Positions 10,139 through 19,246 of a stretch of 64,000 bases of DNA are shown in pieces. Where the stretch lies: NCBI GenBank assembly GCA_008011715.2, contig CP136508.1, positions 2,542,001-2,606,000 on the forward strand, given 5' to 3'. The notes beneath the pieces are model-generated. The model was not told where the DNA came from. It did no database searches and was given only the letters and a program-made list of their open reading frames with translations. Within the stretch, counting starts at the first letter, position 1; each line of letters starts with the position of its first letter. The stretch comes from [Empedobacter] haloabium. GTDB taxonomy: Bacteria > Pseudomonadota > Gammaproteobacteria > Burkholderiales > Burkholderiaceae_D. Made by a program: the position numbers and the translations under genes.

Positions 10139-12514
10139 TCACGCCAGGGTCGCCAGTAACGGCATCAGCGCCGGCAGGTCGACCGGCTTGACGAAGTGGT
10201 GCTGGAATCCAGCGCCGCGCGACTGCTCGCGGTCGTGCGGCTGGCCGTAGCCGGTCAGCGCCAGGAACAGCGCGGGACGCGCGCCGGGCATGGCGCGCAG
10301 GCGGCGTGCCAGCTCGTAGCCGTCCATATCGGGTAGGCCGATGTCCAGGATGAACACGTCCGGCCAGTGTTCGGCGGCGGCGGCCAGCGCCGCGGCCGGC
10401 CCGGACGCCGTACGCGCGTCGTGGCCGACCGACTGCAGCACCTGCGCCAGCGACTGGGCCGCGTCGAGGTTGTCGTCGACCAGCAGGATCGTGCGGGCCG
10501 GCCCCACCGCCAGCGACGGCGCGGGAGGTTCGGCGTCGGCCAGCGCCGGCGCCGCCGCGCGCGGCAAGGTCACCGTGAAGCGGCTGCCCTGGTCGCGGCC
10601 CGCGCTGCTGGCCTCGACCCGTCCCTGGTGCAGTTGCACCAGGCTGTGCACCAGGGCCAGGCCCAGGCCCAAGCCGCCCTGCGAACGGTCGGGCGTGCGC
10701 TCGGCCTGGGTGAACAGGTCGAATACGTGCGGCAGCAGGGCCGCGGAAATGCCGATGCCGTTGTCGGTGACGACGATCCTCACCTCGGTCGCGCTGGTCT
10801 CGACGGCCAATACGACGCGCCCGCCCGGCGGCCTGTACTTGACCGCGTTGTTGAGGATATTGGCGACGATCTGCACCAGCCGGGTACGGTCACCGACCAC
10901 CCATGCCGGGGCAGCGGCCAGCTGCGGTTCCAGCGCATGGCGGCGTGCTTCCAGCAGCGGACGCACCTGTTCGACCGCGCTGGCGACGACGGTCTTGATG
11001 TCGACATGCTGGCGCTCCAGCTCCACCAGGCCGCGCGTGACGCGGGACACGTCCAGCAGGTCGTCGACCAGGCTCGTCATGTGGTGCACCTGGCGTGAAA
11101 TGACCTCGCTGGTCTGGCGCACGCGGGCCGTGTCGGCGGGCGCCAACGCCAGCAACTGCGCCGCATTGCTGATGGGGGCCAACGGGTTGCGCAGCTCGTG
11201 CGCCAGCATTGCCAGGAACTCGTCCTTGCGCCGCGCGGCCGCTTTCAGGTCTTCCTCCGCGCGCTTCTGGTCGTGCACGTCCGTCAGGGTGCCCATCCAG
11301 CGCGTGATGGCGCCGTTGTCGTCGCGCACCGGCAGCGCGCGGTTCAGCACCCAGCGCCACTCGCCGGCATGGTGCGCCAGGCGGTGCTCGACCTCGAACG
11401 GGCCGCCGTCGGCCAGGCTGCGCCGCCAGGCTGCGTCCAGCACCGGCAGGTCGTCCGGGTGCACACAGGCGCGCCAGCCGGCACCGGCCAGTGCGGCGGC
11501 GCCATGCCCGGTGAACTCCTCCCAGCGGTGGTTCAGGTAGTCGTTGCCGTTTTCCGGCGTGGCCGACCATACCATCTGCGGAATCACGTTGGCGATCGAG
11601 CGGAACTTGCGTTCGCTCTCGGCGCGTGCCAGCTCCGCCTCCTTGCGCGCCGAGATGTCCACCGCCACGCCGGCGAAGCGGCGCCGCCCGGTGGAGGGGT
11701 CGGCGAACACCTTGCCGCGCGCGTTGACCCAGGCGTCCACGCCGGACGGCTGGGGGATGCGGTATTCGATGTCGTACAGGGTTTCGTCGCGGACCGCCGC
11801 GTCGATGGCCGCAAGCACGCGCGCGCGGTCGTCGGTATGGATCATCGACGTGAAGCGCTCCAGCTCGGTGCCGGCGCCGGCCAGCGCGGCATCGACCTGG
11901 AACAGGCGCGCGAAACGCTCGTCGACGTAGGTGGCGCCCGTGTCCAGGTCGTAGGACCAGGTGCCGATATTGCCAGACGCCTCCAGCGACAGCGCCAGGC
12001 GCTCCTCGGCCTGCTTGTGGCGCGCCAGGGCCAGCACCTTGGCCGTGTCCTCGACCACCAGGCAGACCAGGCCCAGCACCACGCCGCATTCGTCGCGCAC
12101 GGGGCTGTACGAGAACGTGAACCAGGTTTGTTCCGGATAACCGTTACGTTCGAGCGTGACCGGGAAGTTCTCGAAGAAGCTGGACGAGCCGGCCAGCGCA
12201 CCCTCGATGATGGGACGTACCGTCGGCCAGGCTTCCGGCCACACTTCGTGGAAGGGGCGCCCCAGCGCCGTGTCGGCGCGCGCCCCCAGTACCGGCCGGT
12301 AGGCATCGTTGAAGAACAGGTACAGGTCCTCCGACCAGGTGATAAACGTCGGGAACGAGGTGCCGAGGGCAATGCCGAGCGCGGTGCGCAGGGCCGCGGG
12401 CCAGCCCTCGACCGGCCCCAGCGGGTGGCTGTGCCAGTCGTAAGCCGCGATGCGCGCACCCATGGCGCCGCCATTGTTCAGGAACGCCTGGCTGTCTGTC
12501 TGCATGCTATGCAC
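10139..12514 (-). CDS. PAS-rich soluble hybrid histidine kinase
   Basis: A 791-residue protein without membrane helices. It has three PAS-type domains (about 25-150, 175-285, 300-415; the last carries the WNHR-like YLNHRWEEFTG segment), HisKA with AHELRNPLAP (His near 430), HATPase with NILNNAVKY, DNGIGIS and GGLGLGL, and a C-terminal receiver (about 665-785, LLVDDNLDAAQ, LDIGLPDMDGYE, Lys in FVKPVD). The HELRNPLAPI type of phospho-acceptor box is common in cytoplasmic hybrid kinases of this group. Either of two Met codons 9 bases apart could be the start. It is transcribed divergently from the following TonB receptor gene, which may hint at shared regulation. Confidence 0.88.
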   Translation of the reverse strand: MHSMQTDSQAFLNNGGAMGARIAAYDWHSHPLGPVEGWPAALRTALGIALGTSFPTFITWSEDLYLFFNDAYRPVLGARADTALGRPFHEVWPEAWPTVRPIIEGALAGSSSFFENFPVTLERNGYPEQTWFTFSYSPVRDECGVVLGLVCLVVEDTAKVLALARHKQAEERLALSLEASGNIGTWSYDLDTGATYVDERFARLFQVDAALAGAGTELERFTSMIHTDDRARVLAAIDAAVRDETLYDIEYRIPQPSGVDAWVNARGKVFADPSTGRRRFAGVAVDISARKEAELARAESERKFRSIANVIPQMVWSATPENGNDYLNHRWEEFTGHGAAALAGAGWRACVHPDDLPVLDAAWRRSLADGGPFEVEHRLAHHAGEWRWVLNRALPVRDDNGAITRWMGTLTDVHDQKRAEEDLKAAARRKDEFLAMLAHELRNPLAPISNAAQLLALAPADTARVRQTSEVISRQVHHMTSLVDDLLDVSRVTRGLVELERQHVDIKTVVASAVEQVRPLLEARRHALEPQLAAAPAWVVGDRTRLVQIVANILNNAVKYRPPGGRVVLAVETSATEVRIVVTDNGIGISAALLPHVFDLFTQAERTPDRSQGGLGLGLALVHSLVQLHQGRVEASSAGRDQGSRFTVTLPRAAAPALADAEPPAPSLAVGPARTILLVDDNLDAAQSLAQVLQSVGHDARTASGPAAALAAAAEHWPDVFILDIGLPDMDGYELARRLRAMPGARPALFLALTGYGQPHDREQSRGAGFQHHFVKPVDLPALMPLLATLA

Positions 12515-12574
12515 GGAAGAGTCTGCGATATCGATCCGCTATTTTACTCAACAACAAGGTTTTCCTCGGTCCGG

Positions 12575-12589
12575 TTGCGCGTTGCGCAA
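12575..12589. promoter_or_regulatory. Operator-like inverted repeat
   Basis: TTGCGC-GTT-GCGCAA is a 6-bp perfect inverted repeat with a 3-base spacer in the 194-bp divergent gap between the hybrid kinase and the TonB receptor. Its size and position fit a dimeric repressor site. No regulator is encoded next to it, so the factor is unknown. Confidence 0.4.
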
Positions 12590-12708
12590 AAGCTACGCCC
12601 TGCTCAAGTCCTTGATTGATTGCAAAACGACACTCCTGGCGGCAACGTGCTGTCCTACCATCGGTACGCCTGGAGAAGGGGCTGACCGGATCGAAGCGGA
12701 GAGAACGC

Positions 12709-15681
12709 ATGAAGACAAGCGGGAAGACAGGAATGGCGGCGCGGCCGACGGCACTGGCGCTGGCGGCGGCGCTGGTGGTGGGCGGCATGCCCGCGAGGGC
12801 GCAGGAAATGGCGGCGGGCGACCCCAGCGTGGTGGTGGTCACGGGCTTCCGCGCCAGCCTGAACAGCGCATTGAACACGAAGAAGAACGCGGACGGTATC
12901 GTCGACGTCATCAAGGCGGAGGACATCGCCAAGTTTCCGGACGCGAACCTGGCCGAATCGCTGCAGCGCGTGCCCGGCGTGGCGCTGGCGCGCGGCGACG
13001 GCGGCGAGGGCAAGCAGATCACCGTACGCGGCCTGAACGCCGGCTTCACGCGCGTGCGCATCAACGGCATCGAAGGTGTGGCGGCCACCGGCGCCTCCGA
13101 CATCAACGGCAGCACCAACCGCTCGCGCGGCTTCGACTTTTCCGTGTTCGCTTCGGAGCTGTTCAACAGCATGGAAGTGCGCAAGACGTCCGAGGCGGCC
13201 GTGGAGGAGGGCTCGCTGGGCGCCACCGTCGACCTGCGCACGGCGCGCCCGTTCGACTTCAAGGGCCGCACCTTCAGCCTGGGCGGCCAGGAATTCCACA
13301 ACACGCTGACCGAGAAGACCCAGCCGCGCGTGACGGCACTGCTGTCGGAGCGCTGGGAAACGCGGTACGGCAAGTTCGGCGCGCTGGTGTCCGGCGCGTA
13401 TGCCAAGCGGCGCGCCACCGAGGAGGGCTATGAAGGCGTCGAGCTGCTGTCGGCCAGCTTCGACGGCGGCTTCTGTTCGCCCTTGGGCGCCACGCCGCAG
13501 AACCCCGCCAGCAGCGCGGTCAAGGGCATCGACGCGGCCAACTGCGGTTTCGGCGTGCCGCGCACGGGCAGCCTGGCGGCCTGGAACGAGGTGATGGGCC
13601 GCAGCGACGACTACGGCGGCACGGTGGCCGCGCCGCCGCCCGGCTCGGGCGCCTTCCATCCGCGCCTGCCGCGCTACCGCCGCTCGCAGACCGACTACGA
13701 ACGCACCGGCCTGACGGGCGCGCTGCAATGGCGCCCCGGCGCCGCGACGGAACTGAACCTGGACCTGATGTACGGGAAGTTCGCCAACAAGCGCTACGAC
13801 AACTACATCTCCGCGATCTCGTTCGCGCGCAGCCTGGCGCAGGCCAACGGCAAGCCGCAGACGTCCATCGTCGATGCCCACTTCGACCAGAACGGCAGCT
13901 GGGACTACGGCAAATTCAACGGCGTGGACATCCGCACCGAAGGCCTGCTGGACGTCTACACCACGAAGTTCCGCCAGCACGTGCTGGCCGGCAGCCACCA
14001 GGTCAACGATCGCCTCAAGCTCAACTTCCTGCACGGCACCTCCGACTCGGAACTGGACGAGCCGATGCGCGCCACCGTGCAGTTCGACGCGCCCAACGTG
14101 AACGGCTTCGCGTTCGACTTCCGCACCAACCGCAACGTGCCCACGCTGAACTTCGGCATCGACGTGGCCAATCCGGCCAACTTCACCTTCGGCCCGCAGG
14201 AGGCGGACGGCACCCTGCACGGCCAGTTCGTGGGGCGCTACCTGAACACCCGCAACAGGCTGCGCACGACGGAGCTCAATGGCAGCTGGGAAGCGAACGA
14301 GCACGCCACCGTCAGGCTGGGCGTGTCGCGCCGGGCGAACACGTGGAGCAACCTGGAGCTCGGCTCGGGCGGCAATGGCCTGGCGCTGCCCGCCGGCGTC
14401 ACGCTGGCCAGCCTGACGCGCCAGATCACGGGCTTCGGCGCGGGCCTGGGCGGCACGGGCGTGCCGTCGTCGTGGACGGCGGTGGACCTGGACAAGCTGC
14501 GCGCCGTCCATGACATCGAATGCCATTGCGCGGCCGTGCCGGGTTCCGAATACAACGTGCTGGGGCAGGCCAACCGCCGCGTCGAGGAGAAGATCGATGC
14601 CCTGTACGGCATGGTCGATTTCAACGCAGACCTGGCCGGCATCGCCTGGCGCGGCAACGTGGGCGTGCGCGGCGCCGAGACCACGGCCACGTCGATGGCC
14701 ATGATCAACGCCAACGGCACGCTGGTACCGAACGTCGTCACGAAAAAATACCGCGACTGGCTGCCGGCGCTGAACCTGACCGCACAGCTGCCGCGCGACG
14801 TGTTCCTGCGCTTCTCGGCCGGCAAGACCCTGTCCCGGCCGGAGTACGTGGACCTGGCCCCGTCGGCCACCGTCGCCCCGTTCGCGCAGACGGTCACGAT
14901 CGGCAACGGCGAACTCGACCCGATCCGCGCTCGCACCTACGACCTGCAGGCCGAGTGGTATTACGCGAAGAACGCGATGGTGTCGCTCGGCGTGTTCCGC
15001 AAGGAGATCGACTCGTTCATCCAGACCGTGTCCGAGCGCGCCGTGTACTCGTCGCTGGGCCTGCCGAACGAGCTGCTGCTGGGCGGCGGCTGTTCGCTGA
15101 CGGGCGGCACGCCGGGCTGCCCGACCCTGCCTTCGACGACGGTAGTGGTCAGCCGCAAGGTGAATACGCCGGGCGGACCGTTGAACGGGCTGGAGGCGAG
15201 CCTGCAGGCGCCGTTCAGCTTCCTGCCGGGCCGCTGGAGCAACCTGGGGCTGCTGGCCAACTATACCTACGTGAAGTCGAAGATCACCTACATCACGCGG
15301 GTGGACAACCCGACCACGGCGGCCAACGAGCAGCTGACGGTGACGGACAACTTCACCGGCCTGTCGCCGCGCGCGGCCAACCTGACCTTGTATTACGAGG
15401 ACCCGAAGTTCAGCGCGCGCGTGTCGGCCGCGCACCGTTCCAGCTATTTGCTGGCGGTACTGGGCAATGTGCAGGGGCATGACAACACGATCGTCGATGC
15501 CTCCACCAACGTCGACTTTTCGCTGTCGTACAATCTGACGCCGCGGCTGCGCTTGAGTTTCGAGGGGCAGAACGTGACGGACGAGCCGCTGCGCTACGGG
15601 CGCGACACGGCGCGCGACGATACGCTGCTGTACGTGCATTCGGGGCGCTCGTTCGTGCTGGGGCTGAGCTACAAGTTCTAG
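12709..15681 (+). CDS. TonB-dependent receptor, polymer-uptake type
   Basis: A 990-residue outer-membrane receptor. A signal peptide (cleavage probably ARA-QE near residue 31) precedes a plug domain with VVVTGFRASLNSALNTKK, the DIAKFPDANLAESLQRVPGV block and TVRGLNAGFTRVRINGIEG. This is the large-receptor subfamily abundant in Caulobacter and Xanthomonas and often linked to carbohydrate uptake. The barrel ends in LGLSYKF with the terminal Phe. The start at ATG has GGAGAGAA upstream and gives a clean signal peptide, unlike earlier in-frame starts. No hydrolase or inner-membrane transporter is adjacent, so the substrate is unknown. A long hairpin follows 10 bases after the stop. Confidence 0.9.
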   Translation: MKTSGKTGMAARPTALALAAALVVGGMPARAQEMAAGDPSVVVVTGFRASLNSALNTKKNADGIVDVIKAEDIAKFPDANLAESLQRVPGVALARGDGGEGKQITVRGLNAGFTRVRINGIEGVAATGASDINGSTNRSRGFDFSVFASELFNSMEVRKTSEAAVEEGSLGATVDLRTARPFDFKGRTFSLGGQEFHNTLTEKTQPRVTALLSERWETRYGKFGALVSGAYAKRRATEEGYEGVELLSASFDGGFCSPLGATPQNPASSAVKGIDAANCGFGVPRTGSLAAWNEVMGRSDDYGGTVAAPPPGSGAFHPRLPRYRRSQTDYERTGLTGALQWRPGAATELNLDLMYGKFANKRYDNYISAISFARSLAQANGKPQTSIVDAHFDQNGSWDYGKFNGVDIRTEGLLDVYTTKFRQHVLAGSHQVNDRLKLNFLHGTSDSELDEPMRATVQFDAPNVNGFAFDFRTNRNVPTLNFGIDVANPANFTFGPQEADGTLHGQFVGRYLNTRNRLRTTELNGSWEANEHATVRLGVSRRANTWSNLELGSGGNGLALPAGVTLASLTRQITGFGAGLGGTGVPSSWTAVDLDKLRAVHDIECHCAAVPGSEYNVLGQANRRVEEKIDALYGMVDFNADLAGIAWRGNVGVRGAETTATSMAMINANGTLVPNVVTKKYRDWLPALNLTAQLPRDVFLRFSAGKTLSRPEYVDLAPSATVAPFAQTVTIGNGELDPIRARTYDLQAEWYYAKNAMVSLGVFRKEIDSFIQTVSERAVYSSLGLPNELLLGGGCSLTGGTPGCPTLPSTTVVVSRKVNTPGGPLNGLEASLQAPFSFLPGRWSNLGLLANYTYVKSKITYITRVDNPTTAANEQLTVTDNFTGLSPRAANLTLYYEDPKFSARVSAAHRSSYLLAVLGNVQGHDNTIVDASTNVDFSLSYNLTPRLRLSFEGQNVTDEPLRYGRDTARDDTLLYVHSGRSFVLGLSYKF

Positions 15682-15690
15682 AAGACCCAC

Positions 15691-15743
15691 GGTGTCAGGC
15701 ACCTGTTTGCGGGTCTCCGACCCGCAAACAGGTGCCTGACACC
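15691..15743. repeat. Perfect 25-bp inverted repeat
   Basis: Arms at 15691-15715 and 15719-15743 (beginning GGTGTCAGGCACCTG) are perfectly complementary around a TCC loop. It follows the receptor gene and could stop transcription or stabilise the mRNA, although no T-run follows. Its REP-like form suggests a dispersed repeat. Confidence 0.8.
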
Positions 15744-15781
15744 ACCGGGTTTGGCGCCGCGGAGGTTGCAGACAGACCCCA

Positions 15782-15810
15782 TGGTTTTTCAGGCAAGCCG
15801 ATGCTATACT
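15782..15810 (+). promoter_or_regulatory. Candidate extended -10 promoter
   Basis: TGCTATACT (15802-15810) matches an extended -10 element. A weak -35 (TGGTTT) lies 17 bases upstream. The start codon of the small membrane protein is 28 bases downstream, so this could drive the five-gene receptor/ABC unit. Confidence 0.4.
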
Positions 15811-15837
15811 CGCCCGCAATCCAACGACGGCTTGCCC

Positions 15838-16173
15838 ATGCACCTCGCCACCGAACAATCGACCGCCACCAGCCGCACGCTGCCGCGCGCCATGCGCGTG
15901 CTTGTGTGGCTGTGCGCGTTGCTGTTCACGGTGGGGCTGCTGCTGTCGTCCACCCACCACCATGACCTGGCCGACGTCAAGACCGATTGCGTCAGCTGCC
16001 ATGCCGCTGGCAACCCGTTGTCCGACCTGCCGCCGGTGAACGCTGTACTGATGGCAGTGCTGCTGGCCGTCGCCTACGTACTGGCACGGTTGCCGGTCTA
16101 CAGCTTCGCTCCCGCTCCCAGCTACCTGATCCCGGCGCGCCAGGCGCCGCCCGCCGTTCCCTCCCTTCGCTGA
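15838..16173 (+). CDS. Small membrane protein, DUF2946-like
   Basis: A 111-residue protein with one N-terminal membrane helix (VLVWLCALLFTVGLLLS), a metal-ligand-like stretch STHHHDLADVKTDCVSCH, a second helix (NAVLMAVLLAVAYVLA) and a Pro-rich tail. The layout (helix, His/Cys cluster, short tail) resembles the DUF2946 proteins often found upstream of metal-related TonB receptors; the similarity is by layout only. The His3 and CxxCH residues could bind a metal or heme, but a single CxxCH is not enough to call a cytochrome. It precedes the siderophore-type receptor gene on the same strand and is probably in its transcription unit. Confidence 0.65.
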   Translation: MHLATEQSTATSRTLPRAMRVLVWLCALLFTVGLLLSSTHHHDLADVKTDCVSCHAAGNPLSDLPPVNAVLMAVLLAVAYVLARLPVYSFAPAPSYLIPARQAPPAVPSLR

Positions 16174-16367
16174 TCGTCCGCCGCCTGGCTGACGTGCCGC
16201 CGCGCCGCTGAGGCGACGTCGCGGCGCGCCTGCTCATGCCTGCGCGTGCGGCGCATCGCGCATCCCTTTCCGTCCGCCGGCGTTGCCGTCGCGTGCGTCC
16301 GACCGGCGCGCGTGTGGCCGCGCACGCCGGCGGCGACCCCGTTCGCAACAACCAGAAGAAAAGCATC

Positions 16368-18494
16368 ATGAAAGTCCATACCGTATACCTGGCCGGCACC
16401 GTGCTGGCCTTGCCGGCCGCGTGCGCGCTGGCGCAAAGCGTCGACGTCGTCGAAGTCGTCGGGCGCCGCTCCGCCGGCGCCTATCATGCCAGCGAGGCCG
16501 ATGGCGCCAAGACCGACCTGCCGCTGCGCGAGCTGCCGCAGGCCGTGCGCGTGATGTCGCGCCAGTCGCTCGACGACCTGGGCGCCACCCGCGTCGACGA
16601 CGCGCTCGACTACGTCGGCGGCGTCTCGCGCCAGAACAATTTCGGCGGCATGTGGGACAACATCGCCATCCGCGGCCTGGCCGGCGACTCCAACACCGGC
16701 ATGGCGCTGCTGCAAAACGGTTTCGCCGGCAACCGCGGCTACCACGGGCCGCGCGATACGGCCAATATCGAGCGCATCGAGTTCCTCAAGGGGCCCGCGG
16801 CCGCGCTGTACGGTGCCAGCGAGCCTGGCGGCACGCTCAATATCGTGACCAAGCGGCCCCTGTGGCGCAGCGCCCAGGCGCTCGAGGCCTATGCCGGCAG
16901 CGACGGCTTCTACCGCACCACGCTGGATGCCACCGGACCGCTGGCCGACGCCGTGGCCTACCGGCTCAACGCGGCGGTGGAAAAACGCGGCAGCATGCGC
17001 GACTTCGTCACCACCCGGCGCACCTTGCTGGCGCCGGCGCTGACCTGGCGCGTGGCGCCCGGCAGCACCGTCGACTACCGCGGCGAGTGGCAGCGCCACC
17101 GCGGCCTGCTCGATCGCGGCGTGGCGGCCATCGGCGGCCGGCTGGACGCGCTGCCGCGCTCGCGCTTCCTGGGCGAGCCGGCGGACGGCGACCTGGAGGT
17201 GAGCAATACCACCCACCAGCTGACCGTGCAGCACGTGCTGCGCGAGCAGGGCGGCGAACGCTGGGCGCTGCGGGCCGGCCTGGCATGGAAGGAAGGCTCG
17301 ATCCTCGGCTACGCCACCGAAGCGGCGGCAACGCTGCGGCCGGACGGGCGCACGCTGTGGCGCCAGCGCCGCTACCGCGACTACGATGCGCGCGACGTGG
17401 TGCTGCAGGCCGAGCTGGCGGGCCAGGTGCGCTGGGGCGGTGTCGGCCACGACGTCCTGATGGGCGTCGAAACCTACCGCTTCCGCAACGACCAGCTGAT
17501 GATGCGCGTGCTGCCCAGTGCGGCCGCGCCCTACGCCATCGACGTGCTGGCCCCCAGCTACCGTCCGCGCGAGCAGCTGCCGCAGGTGCTGCCGGCCACC
17601 GACACGCGCGAGCGCCAGCGCAACAGCGCCCTGTACCTGCAGGATGCCCTGCGGCTGGGCGAATCCTGGCGCGTGCTGGCCGGTGTGCGCCTGGACCGCT
17701 ACCAGCAGTCGTTGCACAACCGCCGCACTGGCGTGACAACGCAGCAGGACCCGCATGCGACGTCGCCGCGCCTGGGCGTGTCCTACCTGGCCACCCCGCA
17801 CTGGACGCTGTTCGCCAACGCCGGCCGCTCGTTCCGGCCCAACAGCGGCACCGACGTAACGGGCGCCGCGCTGGCGCCGGAGCACGGCCGGGCCAGGGAG
17901 GCGGGCGTCAAATGGGAAGGCGCGGATGGCCGCGCCGGTGCCACGCTGGCGCTGTTCGACATCGACAAGCGCGACGTCGTCACCGGCGACCCGGCCAATC
18001 CGGGCTACTCGATCGTGGCCGGGGCCGTGCGCAGCCGCGGGCTGGACGCCGATTTCACGGGCCAGCTGGACCGGCATTGGCGCGCCAACGCCAGCCTGTC
18101 GTACATCGACGCCGAAGTGGTGCGCGATAACGTGCTGGCCGTGGGCAGCCGCCTCGTCAACGTGCCGCGCATCAACGGCAGCGTGCTCGTGATGTACGAG
18201 GGCGCGGCGGCGGGACGGCCGTTCGGCCTGGGCGGCGGCGTCACGTACAGCGCGCGCCGGCCGGGCGACTCGCGCACCCAGGCGCAGATCGCCGCCGGCA
18301 CGCCCGTGTTCGAGCTGCCCGCCTACACGCAGGCGCGCCTGACCGCGTGGTGGCGTGTGACGCCGCTGGTGCGCGTGTCGCTCGACATCGACAACCTGTT
18401 CGACCGCACCTGCTACACCAGTTCCTACCAGTCCACCTGGGTCGCGCCCGGCGCGCGCCGCACGGCGGTGCTGGGCCTGCAAGCCAGATTTTGA
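16368..18494 (+). CDS. TonB-dependent siderophore-type receptor
   Basis: A 708-residue outer-membrane receptor. The signal peptide ends ALA-QS near residue 22, followed by a TonB-box-like VDVVEVVGR. The plug has LPLRELPQAVRVMSRQSLDD, NNFGGMWDNIAIRGL and the IERIEFLKGPAAALYG, GGTLNIVTKRP blocks, typical of ferric-siderophore receptors. The barrel ends GLQARF. The ATG chosen gives a proper signal peptide; an in-frame upstream start would bury it behind 44 residues. Downstream are an ABC ATPase and two permeases, with only 11 bases to the first, so the unit probably handles one substrate. No Fur-box-like sequence was obvious upstream. Confidence 0.9.
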   Translation: MKVHTVYLAGTVLALPAACALAQSVDVVEVVGRRSAGAYHASEADGAKTDLPLRELPQAVRVMSRQSLDDLGATRVDDALDYVGGVSRQNNFGGMWDNIAIRGLAGDSNTGMALLQNGFAGNRGYHGPRDTANIERIEFLKGPAAALYGASEPGGTLNIVTKRPLWRSAQALEAYAGSDGFYRTTLDATGPLADAVAYRLNAAVEKRGSMRDFVTTRRTLLAPALTWRVAPGSTVDYRGEWQRHRGLLDRGVAAIGGRLDALPRSRFLGEPADGDLEVSNTTHQLTVQHVLREQGGERWALRAGLAWKEGSILGYATEAAATLRPDGRTLWRQRRYRDYDARDVVLQAELAGQVRWGGVGHDVLMGVETYRFRNDQLMMRVLPSAAAPYAIDVLAPSYRPREQLPQVLPATDTRERQRNSALYLQDALRLGESWRVLAGVRLDRYQQSLHNRRTGVTTQQDPHATSPRLGVSYLATPHWTLFANAGRSFRPNSGTDVTGAALAPEHGRAREAGVKWEGADGRAGATLALFDIDKRDVVTGDPANPGYSIVAGAVRSRGLDADFTGQLDRHWRANASLSYIDAEVVRDNVLAVGSRLVNVPRINGSVLVMYEGAAAGRPFGLGGGVTYSARRPGDSRTQAQIAAGTPVFELPAYTQARLTAWWRVTPLVRVSLDIDNLFDRTCYTSSYQSTWVAPGARRTAVLGLQARF

Positions 18495-18505
18495 AAGGAG
18501 TAAGC

Positions 18506-19246
18506 ATGAGCAAGACTGCAACCATTACCGACAGCACCGCCCTGGAACTGACCGACGTGACGGTACGCTACGGCGCCGCCGACGTCCTGCAGGGCCTGTC
18601 GCTGCGCGTGCGGCGCGGCGAGATCTATGCCCTGTTGGGGGGCAACGGCGCCGGCAAGTCCACCACGATCAATGCGCTGCTGGGCTTCGCGCCGCTGGCG
18701 GCGGGGCGGGTGCGCGTGTGCGGCATCGACGTGGCGGCCGACGTACTGGCCGCGCGCGCGGCGCTGGCCTACGTGCCGGAAAACGTGGCGCTGTACGAAC
18801 ACCTCAGTGCGCGCGAGAACCTGGCGTATTTCCTGCGCCTGGCCGGCGCCGGCACGGAGGGCATCGATCACGCGCTGACGACGGTCGGCCTGGCGCGCGA
18901 GGCATGGGAGCGGCGCCTGGCGGGCTACTCGAAAGGGATGCGCCAGAAGGTCGCCATCGCGCTGGCGCTGGCCCGGGCCGTGCCGGTGCTGCTGCTGGAC
19001 GAGCCGACCACGGGCCTGGACCCGCAGGCCACCAGCGAATTCAACCGCATGCTGCAGGACCTGCGCGGCCAGGGCGTGACGATCTTCATGGTGACGCACG
19101 ACCTGCTGGGCGCGGCCGAGGTGGCCGACCGCATCGGCTTCCTGGACCGTGGCCGCATCGTCCAGGAACTGGCAGCCGAGGGCGCGGCCCGGTTCGACGT
19201 GCAGGCGCTGTATGCCCGCTATGCCAGCACGCGGAGGGCCGCATGA
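18506..19246 (+). CDS. ABC transporter ATP-binding protein
   Basis: A 246-residue nucleotide-binding subunit with Walker A GGNGAGKST, the Q-loop region YVPENVALYEHLSARENL, signature YSKGMRQK (replacing LSGGQ), Walker B VLLLDEPTTGLDP and the switch His in MVTHDL. The YSKGMRQK signature and the position-wise similarity point to the ABC-2/DrrA-CcmA-like export class, not an importer. It starts after GAAAGGAG and its stop codon overlaps the next start (ATGA), so translation is coupled to the permease. It should power the two following membrane subunits. Confidence 0.93.
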   Translation: MSKTATITDSTALELTDVTVRYGAADVLQGLSLRVRRGEIYALLGGNGAGKSTTINALLGFAPLAAGRVRVCGIDVAADVLAARAALAYVPENVALYEHLSARENLAYFLRLAGAGTEGIDHALTTVGLAREAWERRLAGYSKGMRQKVAIALALARAVPVLLLDEPTTGLDPQATSEFNRMLQDLRGQGVTIFMVTHDLLGAAEVADRIGFLDRGRIVQELAAEGAARFDVQALYARYASTRRAA

